Source: Streptomyces sp. NBC_01446 (GTDB lineage Bacteria; Actinomycetota; Actinomycetes; Streptomycetales; Streptomycetaceae). Taken from it: DNA of 64,000 nucleotides. This document shows, piece by piece, positions 34,550 to 43,019 of the stretch. The notes under the pieces were generated by a model. The model worked only from the letters and a program-made list of their open reading frames with translations, was not told the origin of the DNA and did not search any database. The stretch spans positions 5,294,001-5,358,000 of the forward strand of contig NZ_JAPEPO010000001.1 in assembly GCF_026340095.1 (NCBI RefSeq). The letters are read 5' to 3'. Each line of letters begins with the position of its first letter. Within the stretch, counting starts at the first letter, position 1. Position numbers and translations under genes: made by a program.

Positions 34550-35704
34550 ATGTCAGTGCGTACCGGCCTGGTGGGTGTGGCCGTAGTGGTGTCGGTGACG
34601 GCGGGGGCGCTCGCGACCCCCGCTCTCGCCGACGCGCCGGCCAAGGACGGACACCGGGCGACGCAGCAGGCCATGGACGCCGCAGTCGCGGCGGGCGTGC
34701 CCGGTGTGACGAGTCAGGCAACGGACAAGTACGGCACCTGGAAGGGCACTTCGGGCCTCGGCGACCTGCGGGCGAACGCCCCGCGCGGCGACCGGGACCG
34801 CTATCGCGTCGGCAGCATCACCAAGACGTTCGTCGCGACCGTCCTCCTCCAGCTGGAGGCCGAGGGCAGGATGAGCCTGGACGACACCGTCGACCACTGG
34901 CTGCCCGGCGTCGTCACCGGACACGGCCACGACGGCCGGAAGATCACCGTCCGCCAGCTCCTCAACCACACCAGCGGGATCTACAACTACACGGCGGACA
35001 AGGACTTCCAGCAGACCGTCTTCGGGCGCGACGGCTTCCTGAAGCACCGCTACGACACCTGGGCACCCGGCAAGCTCGTGTCGGTCGCCATGGCCCACAA
35101 GCCCGACTTCGCGCCCGGCACGTCCTGGAACTACTCCAACACCAACTACGTGCTGGCCGGCATGGTCGTGAAGAAGGTCACCGGACACTCCTACGCCGAC
35201 GAGATCCGCCGCCGCGTCATCGAGCCCCTCCACCTGCGCGCCACCAGCCTGCCCGGCACCACCGTCACCGTGCCGCGCCCGGCGGGCCGCGCCTACTCCA
35301 AGTTCCCCGACGACCCGGACCAGAAGACGTACGACGTCACCGAGCTCAACCCGTCCCTAGCCTCGTCGGCCGGCGAGATGGTCTCCGACTCGGCAGACCT
35401 GAACCGCTTCTACACGGTGCTCCTCGGCGGCCGGCTGCTGCCCGCCGCGCAGCTCGCCGAGATGAAGAAGACCGTCCCCGTGCCCACGGAGAAGGGCGAG
35501 CCCGAGGTCGGCTACGGCCTCGCCCTGATGCGGCAGGAACTGAGCTGCGGCACGGTCATCTGGGGTCACAGCGGCGGCATCCACGGCTCCAGCTCCGACG
35601 CCGTGACCACGTCCGACGGCCGCCACAGCCTCGCGTTCAACTTCAACGGCGACTGGACGGGCGACAGCCAGGCCGTGATCCAGGCCGAGTACTGCCCGAA
35701 GTAG
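34550..35704 (+). CDS. Secreted S12 serine hydrolase (beta-lactamase / DD-carboxypeptidase)
   Basis: 384-aa exported protein with signal peptide MSVRTGLVGVAVVVSVTAGA...PALA (residues 1-28). Class C/S12 active-site motifs: SxxK as GSITKTF (about residue 88), YxN as WNYSNTNYVLAG (about 190) and HxG as WGHSGGIHG near the C-terminus. It probably acts on peptidoglycan stem peptides or D-amino-acid substrates. AAGGAG lies 10 bases before ATG 34550. It stands alone downstream of the phosphoesterase; no VanR/S-like or penicillin-binding genes adjoin. Confidence 0.94.
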   Translation: MSVRTGLVGVAVVVSVTAGALATPALADAPAKDGHRATQQAMDAAVAAGVPGVTSQATDKYGTWKGTSGLGDLRANAPRGDRDRYRVGSITKTFVATVLLQLEAEGRMSLDDTVDHWLPGVVTGHGHDGRKITVRQLLNHTSGIYNYTADKDFQQTVFGRDGFLKHRYDTWAPGKLVSVAMAHKPDFAPGTSWNYSNTNYVLAGMVVKKVTGHSYADEIRRRVIEPLHLRATSLPGTTVTVPRPAGRAYSKFPDDPDQKTYDVTELNPSLASSAGEMVSDSADLNRFYTVLLGGRLLPAAQLAEMKKTVPVPTEKGEPEVGYGLALMRQELSCGTVIWGHSGGIHGSSSDAVTTSDGRHSLAFNFNGDWTGDSQAVIQAEYCPK

Positions 35705-35745
35705 CCGATGCGGTCCGTGAGTTGAGAGGCCGGGACACGGCTGTG

Positions 35746-36837
35746 TCAGCGCGGCAGCACCATCACGTACGCCGCCGGTTCCCGGTCCACGGACGCCATC
35801 AGCGCGGTCCGTACGACCGTCGCCTGCTGTTCGAGGGACTCGCGCAGCTTGCGCGGCGTGAGGTGGACGACGGTGATCCCGAGGCGCTCCAGGTGCTCGC
35901 GCTTGCGGGCGTACTCGGACCACTCCAGGCCGTCGCTCTCCTCCTGGAGTTCCGCGCGCAGCTCCTGCAGGGGCGCCCGCGTGTCCAGCTCCACGGCGAC
36001 GGCCTGGTCGGGCCAGTACGCGTCGACACCGCCGAGGTGCGGCCCGCCGGGCATGCGCAGGTCCACGTTCCACAGCGGGTCGGGCAGGCCGTACTCGCGC
36101 ACCATCTCGTACAGCCGGTCCTCGGCGATGGCGCGCCCCTCGGCGACCAGCGAGTCCACGGCGTCGATGACGTGCGGGCGGGAGAGGAGCCTGGCCTGGT
36201 TCAACTCCCGCACCACGGCGGCGGGTTCGCAGTGACCGCAGCGGACGGCCTCGGTGAGCAGGCGCCGCACCGCGCCCGCGTCGTCGAGCTGGGCGACGGC
36301 GTCCGCGAGGGCGCGCGGCACCGGCGCCACCGGCACCCCCGCGATCCGCTGCGGCGTGGGCATCCCGTGACTGCGCACGAGCCGGGCGAGACCGGTCGAG
36401 CGCAGCCGCCGTGTGCGCGGCACCATGACGTCGATCCGGTCGAGGGAGAGCAGTGGCGGAACGGACACGAAGTGGTGCAGGGCCAGTGCCGCAAGACCCG
36501 TGACCATCGCGTTGGCGTACGGGGTCTGGGGCGCGGCCTGCGGGGGGTGCGGCTCGTCGGGGGTGGTCTGCGTGGGCACGGCGACAGCGGTACGGGTCTG
36601 GGGACGGCCCGCGTACAGGAGGACCGCGTGCAGTCGTTCGTCGGCGGTGGGCTTGCCGGGGTGGAGCAGGTACACGCCGGGCAGGAGCTGCTGCCAGGGG
36701 CCGCCCGGGCGGCACTGCTCGTTCAGGGCCGCGGAGTTGACCCCGTGCGCCTTGAGCTGGGCGGCGCTCAGGACGCGCTGCCGGCAGCCGTCGAGGTGCT
36801 GGAGGGGGCGGGGGGACAGCGGGGTGTTGTGGTTCAT
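35746..36837 (-). CDS. AbiEi-antitoxin-like winged-helix protein with C-terminal DUF559-like nuclease fold
   Basis: 363-aa protein. The N-terminal part resembles AbiEi antitoxin winged helices (VLSAAQLKAHGVNSAALNEQ, then WQQLLPGVYLLHPGKPTADE). The C-terminal part resembles DUF559/Vsr-like PD-(D/E)XK folds: VDAYWPDQAVAVELDTRAPL, then SEYARKREHLERLGITVVHL. The ELD within VAVELD could be the E-x-D/K metal triad. ATG 36837 is preferred; the upstream TTG extension runs through paired hairpins. No AbiEii nucleotidyltransferase toxin lies next to it, so it is an orphan. Role unknown. Confidence 0.75.
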   Translation of the reverse strand: MNHNTPLSPRPLQHLDGCRQRVLSAAQLKAHGVNSAALNEQCRPGGPWQQLLPGVYLLHPGKPTADERLHAVLLYAGRPQTRTAVAVPTQTTPDEPHPPQAAPQTPYANAMVTGLAALALHHFVSVPPLLSLDRIDVMVPRTRRLRSTGLARLVRSHGMPTPQRIAGVPVAPVPRALADAVAQLDDAGAVRRLLTEAVRCGHCEPAAVVRELNQARLLSRPHVIDAVDSLVAEGRAIAEDRLYEMVREYGLPDPLWNVDLRMPGGPHLGGVDAYWPDQAVAVELDTRAPLQELRAELQEESDGLEWSEYARKREHLERLGITVVHLTPRKLRESLEQQATVVRTALMASVDREPAAYVMVLPR

Positions 36838-36906
36838 GACCTGGCCATTCCCGGCGCCGGCCTTGCCTCTAACCGCTGTTACACGCTCGTCGACAAAAAG
36901 GGACAA

Positions 36907-36950
36907 GCCTGCCCTAAAGTAAGGGCGTTCGACTGCCGAGAAGGGCAGGC
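36907..36950 (-). promoter_or_regulatory. Mutually exclusive hairpins upstream of AbiEi-like gene
   Basis: GCCCT (36911-36915) can pair with AGGGC at 36922-36926. The longer GCCTGCCCT (36907-36915) can pair instead with AGGGCAGGC (36942-36950). The two structures exclude each other, 70-115 bases upstream of the gene start. Confidence 0.35.
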
Positions 36951-36962
36951 GGGGCGACGGGT

Positions 36963-37002
36963 TACGGCCGGAAGTGCCCGCGTTCGGTAACTCCCGGCCG
37001 TA
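36963..37002 (-). terminator. Hairpin terminator of pepN copy 2
   Basis: TACGGCCGG (36963-36971) pairs with CCGGCCGTA (36994-37002). It starts 24 bases beyond the pepN stop codon. Confidence 0.55.
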
Positions 37003-37026
37003 GCAGCCCTGTTGCGCCTCCCGGGG

Positions 37027-39609
37027 CTACATCCCGGCTGCCGCGTCGCACGCCTGCGCGCGCAGGGCACGGGCCAGGTCGTCCCGCGCCTCGAGGACGA
37101 GACGGCGCAGCGCGGGCGCCGAGTCCTCGTGCGCCGCCAGCCACGCGTCGGTCGCGTCGAGCGTGCCCTGCGAGTCCTGGAGCGAGGGGAACAGGCCCTT
37201 CACCACGTCCATGCCGATCTGGATGGACCGCTCCGCCCAGACGCGCTCGATCGCCGCGAAGTACCGCTCCGCGTACGGCGCGGTCAGCTCGCGCTGCGCC
37301 GGCTGCTGGAAGCCCGCGATCGTCGCCTCGACCAGCGCGTTCGACAGCGCGTCCGACTCGACGACCTGCGCCCAGGCCTGCGCCTTCACCGCTGCGGACG
37401 GGCGCGCCGCGAGGCAGCGCACCTGGTGCCGCTTGCCCGACGCGGTGTCGTCACGCGCCAGCTCCGCGTCGATCACCGACTCGTCGGCCTCGCCCGTGGA
37501 GGCGAGCGCGTTCACGAACGACCAGCGCAGCTCCTGGTCGACATCGAGCCCGTCGATCTTCGCGGTGCCTTCGAGCAGGCCGCGCAGCAACTGGAGGTCG
37601 GCCTCGGCGGAGGCGACGGAGGCGAAGAACCGCGCCCACGTCAGCTGGTTCTGGCTGGCCGGCTCGGCGAACCGCAGCTCCCGCAGCGCGCCCTCGGCGA
37701 GCTGCCGGCTGCCCTCCGCGCGCCACTCGGGCGCCGCGTAGTGCGTGACCGCCGAGTTCGCCCAGGTGTGCAGCATCTGCAGGACGCCGATGTCGCTCTC
37801 GCGCCCGGCGAACCGCAGCACGAGGCCGATGAAGTCACGCGCGGGCATGAGCCCGTCCCGCGTCAGGCTCCACAGCGCCGACCAGCACAGGGCGCGCGCC
37901 AGCGGGTCCGTGATGTCGCCGAGGTGCTCGCGGAGGGTGGCCAGCGAGTTCTCGTCGAAGCGGATCTTGCAGTACGTGAGGTCGTCGTCGTTGACGAGGA
38001 CCAGCTCGGGCGCCTCGGCGCCGGCCAGCTCGTCCACCACGGTCCGCGCCCCGTCCACGTCGACCTCGGCACGCGCGTAGCGCACGAGCGCCCCGCCCGC
38101 GCCGTCGCGCCGGTACAGGCCCACGGCGACGCGGTGCGGCCGCAGGGTGGGGTGGGACTCGGCGGCCTCCTGGACGACGGCCAGCTCGGTGATGTGCCCG
38201 TCGGCGCTCGACGTCACCTGCGGGGTGAGGGAGTTGACGCCCGCCGTCTGCAGCCACGCGCGCGACCAGGTGGCCATGTCGCGGCCGCTGGTCTCCTCCA
38301 GGACGGACAGCAGATCGCCGAGCTGCGTGTTCCCGTACGCGTTCCGCTTGAAGTAGCGCCGGGCCCCTTCGAGGAACGCCTCGCGCCCCACGTAGGCGAC
38401 GAGCTGCTTCAGAACGCTCGCGCCCTTCGCGTACGTGATCCCGTCGAAGTTGAGCTTGGCGTCCTCCAGGTCGCGGATGTCGGCCGTGACCGGGTGCGTG
38501 GAGGGCAGCTGGTCGGCACGGTACGCCCACGCCTTGCGGTTGTTGGCGAAGGTGATCCAGCCGTTGGTGAAGCGCGTCGCCTCGACCATCGAGAACGTCC
38601 CCATGAAGTCCGCGAAGGACTCCTTGAGCCACAGGTCGTCCCACCACTGCATGGTCACGAGGTCGCCGAACCACATGTGCGCCATCTCGTGCAGGATGAC
38701 GTTCGCGCGCCGCTCGTACGACGCCTGCGTCACCTTGCCGCGGAAGATGAACTCCTCGCGGAACGTGACACAGCCCGGGTTCTCCATCGCGCCGAGGTTG
38801 TACTCCGGCACGAACGCCTGGTCGTACTTCCCGAAGGGGTACGGGTAGTCGAAGTGGTCGTGGAAGAAGTCGAGCCCCTGCTTCGTCACCAGGAACAGGT
38901 CGTCCGCGTCGAAGTGCTTCGCGAGCCCCTTGCGGCACATCGCGCCGAGCGGGATCTCCAGCTTCGTACCGTCCTCGAAGACGCGCTCGTAGGAGTCCGT
39001 CACATAGTGGTACGGGCCCGCGACGATCGCCGTGATGTACGTCGAGATCGGCTTCGTCTCGGCGAACTTCCAGACACCGTCGACGAGTTCCCCCACCCCG
39101 TTCGACCAGACCGTCCAGCCGTCGGGGGCCTGCACGCTGAAGCGGTAGGGCGCCTTGAGGTCGGGCTGCTCGAAGTTCGCGTAGACGCGCCGCGAGTCGG
39201 CGGGCTCGTACTGCGTGTAGAGATAGACCTCGCCGTCCTCGGGGTCGACGAAGCGGTGCATGCCCTCGCCGGTGCGGCTGTAGGCGCACTGGGCGTCGAC
39301 CACCAGCTCGTTCTCCGCGGCCAGGCCGTCGAGCGCGATCCGGGACCCGTCGAAGACGGCCGCCGTGTCGAGGTCCTCGCCGTTCAGCGTCACCGCGTTC
39401 ACGGACGGCGCGATCAGGTCCACGAAGGTGGCGGCGCCGGGCTCGGTGGCCCGGAACCGGATCGTGGTCACCGAGCGGAACGTCCTGGGCCCCTCGCCCT
39501 CGGTCCCGCCGACCGCGGAGCGCAGATCGAGCTGGACCTCGTACCCGTCGACGGACAGCAGGCCCGCCCGCTCGCGGGCCTCGTCGCGGGAAAGATTCTC
39601 TCCGGGCAC
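37027..39609 (-). CDS. pepN: Aminopeptidase N (M1), copy 2
   Basis: 860-aa zinc aminopeptidase, paralogous to the copy at 22503. GAMEN is at residues 273-277; the zinc motif HEMAHMWFGDLVTMQWW begins at His307 and the third ligand Glu is in LKESFADF. The start GTG 39609 (MPGENLSRDEARERAGLL) aligns with the copy-1 start and has GGGAG 8 bases upstream; the GTG three codons earlier is poorly spaced. No signal peptide, so cytosolic. It is divergent from the DsbA-fold oxidoreductase gene. Confidence 0.97.
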   Translation of the reverse strand: MPGENLSRDEARERAGLLSVDGYEVQLDLRSAVGGTEGEGPRTFRSVTTIRFRATEPGAATFVDLIAPSVNAVTLNGEDLDTAAVFDGSRIALDGLAAENELVVDAQCAYSRTGEGMHRFVDPEDGEVYLYTQYEPADSRRVYANFEQPDLKAPYRFSVQAPDGWTVWSNGVGELVDGVWKFAETKPISTYITAIVAGPYHYVTDSYERVFEDGTKLEIPLGAMCRKGLAKHFDADDLFLVTKQGLDFFHDHFDYPYPFGKYDQAFVPEYNLGAMENPGCVTFREEFIFRGKVTQASYERRANVILHEMAHMWFGDLVTMQWWDDLWLKESFADFMGTFSMVEATRFTNGWITFANNRKAWAYRADQLPSTHPVTADIRDLEDAKLNFDGITYAKGASVLKQLVAYVGREAFLEGARRYFKRNAYGNTQLGDLLSVLEETSGRDMATWSRAWLQTAGVNSLTPQVTSSADGHITELAVVQEAAESHPTLRPHRVAVGLYRRDGAGGALVRYARAEVDVDGARTVVDELAGAEAPELVLVNDDDLTYCKIRFDENSLATLREHLGDITDPLARALCWSALWSLTRDGLMPARDFIGLVLRFAGRESDIGVLQMLHTWANSAVTHYAAPEWRAEGSRQLAEGALRELRFAEPASQNQLTWARFFASVASAEADLQLLRGLLEGTAKIDGLDVDQELRWSFVNALASTGEADESVIDAELARDDTASGKRHQVRCLAARPSAAVKAQAWAQVVESDALSNALVEATIAGFQQPAQRELTAPYAERYFAAIERVWAERSIQIGMDVVKGLFPSLQDSQGTLDATDAWLAAHEDSAPALRRLVLEARDDLARALRAQACDAAAGM

Positions 39610-39762
39610 GGGCGGCACTCCCTTGTGACTCGTCTGGCTGCACTTGTGGTGCGAACAGGACCGATCCTGCCATGTGCTCCTGACTGCGGACAGCCGGGAA
39701 TGGGACGCCAGTGCGGGACGTTGGCGAGGAGAGTCAACGCCACGGATTACATGAGGAGAACC

Positions 39763-40395
39763 ATGTCCGAGAAGACCCCCGTCGACTTCTGGTTCGACCC
39801 CCTGTGCCCCTGGGCCTGGATGACCTCACGGTGGGTCCTCGAAGTGGAGAAGGTCCGCGACATCAAGGTCAGCTGGCACCTGATGAGCCTCGCCGTCCTG
39901 AACGAGGACAAGCTCGACGACCTGCCCGACGAGTACCGCGAGCTCCTCGAGACGAAGGCCTGGGGCCCGGTCCGCGTCGTCATCGCCGCGCAGGAGGAGC
40001 ACGGCCCCGAGGTGCTCGGCGACCTCTACACCGCGCTCGGCACGCGCATCCACAACGGCGGCGAGGGCCCCACGAAGGAAGCCGTCGCCGCAGCCCTCGA
40101 CGAGGTCGGCCTGCCCGCCTCCCTCCTCGACCACTGGGACGGCACGAAGTACGAGGCCGAGCTGCGCGCCTCCCACAAGGAGGGCATCGACAAGGTCGGC
40201 CAGGACGTCGGCACGCCCGTCATCGCCGTACCCGGCGCGGACGGCGAGCAGATCGCGTTCTTCGGCCCCGTCGTCACCCCGGCCCCCAAGGGCGAGGAGG
40301 CCGCGAGGCTCTGGGACGGCACGCTCCTGGTCGCCTCGGTCCCCGGCTTCTACGAGATCAAGCGCACGCGCACGCAGGGGCCGGTCTTCGACTAG
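39763..40395 (+). CDS. DsbA-fold oxidoreductase (mycothiol-dependent nitroreductase-like, Rv2466c family)
   Basis: 210-aa cytosolic thioredoxin-fold protein with an inserted helical domain, like Rv2466c. The active-site stretch FWFDPLCPWAWMTSRW has a single cysteine (Cys14) with Ala where the resolving cysteine of a CPWC motif would be; the cis-Pro loop is VGTPVIAVPG. The family reduces targets with mycothiol, so a monothiol mechanism is likely. GAGGAGA lies 6 bases before ATG 39763. Its stop codon overlaps that of the convergent zinc-ribbon gene in the palindrome CTAG. Confidence 0.9.
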   Translation: MSEKTPVDFWFDPLCPWAWMTSRWVLEVEKVRDIKVSWHLMSLAVLNEDKLDDLPDEYRELLETKAWGPVRVVIAAQEEHGPEVLGDLYTALGTRIHNGGEGPTKEAVAAALDEVGLPASLLDHWDGTKYEAELRASHKEGIDKVGQDVGTPVIAVPGADGEQIAFFGPVVTPAPKGEEAARLWDGTLLVASVPGFYEIKRTRTQGPVFD

Positions 40396-40601
40396 GCGAA
40401 CGTCTCGGGCAGGGTGAAGCCCTCCCAGTACCTGAAGTGGTGCTGGACCCTGCGGCACGTGCCGTTCGCGCAGCGCCGGAAGTTGTTCGCCTCGCCCTTC
40501 TTGGCCAGGGGAGTGACGTACTTGAGCTCCTCGGGCTTGAGCCGGCGGAAGAGCTGAAGCTCGTCGTCGCAGTTGCGGCAGCGCTTGGAGGGGTCCGTCA
40601 T
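40392..40601 (-). CDS. Small zinc-ribbon-like protein, conserved hypothetical
   Basis: 69-aa protein with two cysteine pairs, RCRNCDDEL near the N-terminus (about residues 8-11) and RCANGTCRRVQ around residues 44-49, that could bind zinc. It is rich in basic and aromatic residues (FRYWEGFTLPETFA at the C-terminus). No homologous function is recognised. Start ATG 40601 gives MTDPSKRCRNC. It ends on the convergent neighbour's stop codon, sharing four bases (CTAG). Confidence 0.7.
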   Translation of the reverse strand: MTDPSKRCRNCDDELQLFRRLKPEELKYVTPLAKKGEANNFRRCANGTCRRVQHHFRYWEGFTLPETFA

Positions 40602-40631
40602 GGGCCCACGGTGCCCCGGAAGCCCGCAGAT

Positions 40632-40672
40632 CGGAAGACCCCCGCGAGTCATGTCCTCGCGGGGGTCTTCCG
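40632..40672 (-). terminator. 17-bp perfect hairpin terminator after sodF remnant
   Basis: CGGAAGACCCCCGCGAG pairs perfectly with its complement at 40656-40672 around a 7-base loop. It lies 61 bases downstream of the sodF reading end. Confidence 0.85.
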
Positions 40673-40733
40673 TCTTTCCGCCCGCCGTCGCGAAGGTTGA
40701 GAAGACGATCACGAGGCGGGACGCTTCAGGAGC

Positions 40734-41335
40734 TCAGGGGGCGACCAGCAGGTTGAACGCCCGGTCCTTCGCGGCCGCGTGCCGCTTGGCGACGTCCTGC
40801 CAGTCGACGACGCGCCACATGGCCTCGATGAAGTCGGCCTTCTGGTTCCTGTACTGGAGATAGAACGCGTGCTCCCACGCGTCGAAGACCAGGATCGGGA
40901 CCGAGCCCTGGCCGACGTTGTCCTGGTGGTCGTAGATCTGCTCGACGACGAGGCGCCCGCTCACCGGCTCGTACGCGAGGACGCCCCAGCCGGAGCCCTG
41001 CGTCGTCGCGGGGGACTTCTCTTTGGCGGTCCAGTGGCAGGCGAAAGAGCCGACGAACCTGACGGTCCTCCGGCTCGGTGCCTCCGTTACCGGACATGTT
41101 GTGCCATCGGAGTTTTCTCTGGCCCAGAAGCCCGAGACTCTCGCCTGGATCGCTCCGGTGAGTTTGACGGCGCTCAAGTCCGTCCAGCGACGACCCTCCT
41201 GGCCGCCGAGCGGGTCGGTGACCCGCTTTTGCCAAAGTAGCGGCGTGATTCCCCTGGCGGCGGTGAGTCGCGACAAGCTCACTCGTGAGTGTGAGTTGAG
41301 GTGCACAGGTTCGAGGATCGCGTGTAATTGGCCAT
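40734..41335 (-). pseudogene. sodF: Decayed iron superoxide dismutase gene
   Basis: The C-terminal half is intact and strongly SodF-like: TTQGSGWGVLAYEPVSG, then metal-site motif VFDAWEHAFYLQYRNQKADF, ending FNLLVAP. The middle motif WHNMSGNGGTEPE sits in a different frame at about 41106. The 5' end starts ATGGCCAATTACACG at 41335 (MANYT, compare the usual MAVYT) but stops after 18 codons. From my memory of SodF length, the start-to-WHNM interval is about 8 nt short and WHNM-to-TTQ about 29 nt short, so at least two indels plus heavy substitution. A strong GGAGGG ribosome site and a Nur box remain upstream. No functional product is expected unless the 3' half is translated alone. Confidence 0.88.
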
Positions 41336-41369
41336 GTCCGAGCCCTCCGGCTGCGTACTGCAGAGCTTA

Positions 41370-41386
41370 TTGCAACTGATGTGCAA
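41370..41386. promoter_or_regulatory. Nur (nickel regulator) box of the sodF promoter
   Basis: TTGCAA-CTGAT-GTGCAA matches the described Nur box tGCaa-N5-ttGCAA in length and in five of six positions per arm. It lies 35 bases upstream of the decayed sodF start, where Nur represses sodF in other Streptomyces when nickel is available. Confidence 0.75.
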
Positions 41387-41420
41387 GTGCAGGCTAGCAG
41401 CAGGAGTGTGTGGCGCAACG

Positions 41421-41463
41421 CGAAGGACCCCCGGGCCAGTTGCGCTGGCCCGGGGGTCCTTCG
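41421..41463 (-). terminator. 19-bp perfect hairpin terminator
   Basis: CGAAGGACCCCCGGGCCAG pairs perfectly with 41445-41463 around a 5-base loop, 16 bases beyond the amino-acid permease stop. Confidence 0.9.
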
Positions 41464-41479
41464 GTGAGCGGGGAGCGAG

Positions 41480-42904
41480 TTACGCGTCGGCCGCCGCCCG
41501 CGACTCCGCCGCCTTCTGGCGTACGTAGCCGACGATCGCGAGCACGACGGTCAGGCCGCCCGTGTAGTACAACTGCACGCGCGTGTCGTGCTCGCGGGCC
41601 ATCAGGACGAAGATGACGACCATCGCGACGAGCGCCAGGACCGTGAGATACGGGTACGCCCACATCTTCACGACGAGCTTCTCGGGGGCCTCGCGCTCCA
41701 GCTTGCGGCGCAGGATCAGCTGCGAGAAGGCGATGAAGAACCAGACGACGAGGATGATCGCGCCGATGGTGTTGAGCAGCCAGGCGAAGACGTCGTCCGG
41801 GCGCCAGTAGCTGAGCAGGACGCAGATGAAGCCGAAGACGGCGGAGAGCACCACCGCGACGCGCGGCACGCCTCCGGTGACCTTGCCGATGACCTTCGGG
41901 CCCATGCCGCGGGCGACCAGCGAGCCGGCCATGCGGGAGGCGCCGTAGATGTTGGCGTTCATGGCGGACAGCAGGGCGATGAGGACCACGACGTTCATGA
42001 TCTGGCCGGCGCCGGGGATGCCCAGGTGGTCGAGCGTGGCGACGTACGGGCCCTTGGTCGGGATCTCCTTCGCCGTCCACGGCAGCAGGACCACGACGAC
42101 GGCCATGGAGCCGACGTAGAAGAGCGCGATGCGCCACATCGCCGTACGGACCGCCTTCGCGACGCCCTGCACCGGGTGCTCGGACTCGGCCGCGGCGATC
42201 GTGACGGTCTCCAGACCGCCGTACGCGAAGACCGAGGCGAGCAGGCCGACGATCAGCCCCTCCGTGCCGTTGGGCATGAAGCCGCCGTGGCCCGTGAGGT
42301 TGTCCATGCCGGGCGCGGAGACGTCGGGCAGGACGCCGAGGATCGCCAGCACGCCGATGACGAGGAAGAGCACGATCGCGCCGACCTTGAGCGTCGCGAA
42401 CCAGAACTCGAACTCGCCGAAGTTCTTCACTGCCGCGAGGTTCGTGCCGGTGAACAGCAGCATGAACAGCGCGACCAGCGCCCACTCGGGCACGCCCGGC
42501 AGCCACCCGTGCACGATGCCCGCCGCGCCGATGCCCTCCAGGCCCACGGCCACGCAGAGCAGGAACCAGAACGACCAGCCTGCCGTGAACCCGGCCCACG
42601 GGCCGATGCCCCGCTCCGCGTGCACGGAGAACGAGCCGGAGGCGGGATACGCGGCGGCCATCTCGCCGAGCATGCGCATCACGAGCATCACGAGTGCGCC
42701 CGAGATCGCGTAGGCGAGGATGATCGACGGGCCGGCGGCCGCGATGGCGGTTCCGGAGCCCACGAAGAGGCCGGCGCCGATCACACCGCCGAGCGCGATC
42801 ATGGAGAGATGGCGCTGCTTGAGACCGCGCGACAGCGACGGCTCGGCCGGCGACTGATCGATCGGCTGCGCGTCGACCGGCGACTGCGCGGACGTCCGAG
42901 ACAT
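41480..42904 (-). CDS. Amino-acid permease (APC superfamily, AAT family), copy 1
   Basis: 474-aa membrane protein with 12 predicted helices. The family signature after a short cytosolic tail is GLKQRHLSMIALGGVIGAGL; the unwound helix-1 substrate site GVIGAGLFVGSG and the conserved EFEFWFATLKV are present. It is a GabP/AnsP-like proton symporter for amino acids; specificity cannot be read. Start ATG 42904 (MSRTSAQSPVDAQ) with AGGG upstream. Two close paralogues follow at 43020 and 46690. Confidence 0.94.
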   Translation of the reverse strand: MSRTSAQSPVDAQPIDQSPAEPSLSRGLKQRHLSMIALGGVIGAGLFVGSGTAIAAAGPSIILAYAISGALVMLVMRMLGEMAAAYPASGSFSVHAERGIGPWAGFTAGWSFWFLLCVAVGLEGIGAAGIVHGWLPGVPEWALVALFMLLFTGTNLAAVKNFGEFEFWFATLKVGAIVLFLVIGVLAILGVLPDVSAPGMDNLTGHGGFMPNGTEGLIVGLLASVFAYGGLETVTIAAAESEHPVQGVAKAVRTAMWRIALFYVGSMAVVVVLLPWTAKEIPTKGPYVATLDHLGIPGAGQIMNVVVLIALLSAMNANIYGASRMAGSLVARGMGPKVIGKVTGGVPRVAVVLSAVFGFICVLLSYWRPDDVFAWLLNTIGAIILVVWFFIAFSQLILRRKLEREAPEKLVVKMWAYPYLTVLALVAMVVIFVLMAREHDTRVQLYYTGGLTVVLAIVGYVRQKAAESRAAADA

Positions 42905-43019
42905 GGATGTGCCCTGTTCATTAGCTGAGACGGGGAAAGGCCCACAGTCTGAGCAGCGGCACCGCGTACAGGGAACAGCTGACCGGTATACGGACACGAC
43001 GCTCACACATCGTGAAAGT

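Noticed and set aside
40726..41418. 230-codon frame over the sodF locus as an intact new gene
   Set aside because: Only the WHNMSGNGG segment is protein-like; the rest is an out-of-frame reading of sodF.
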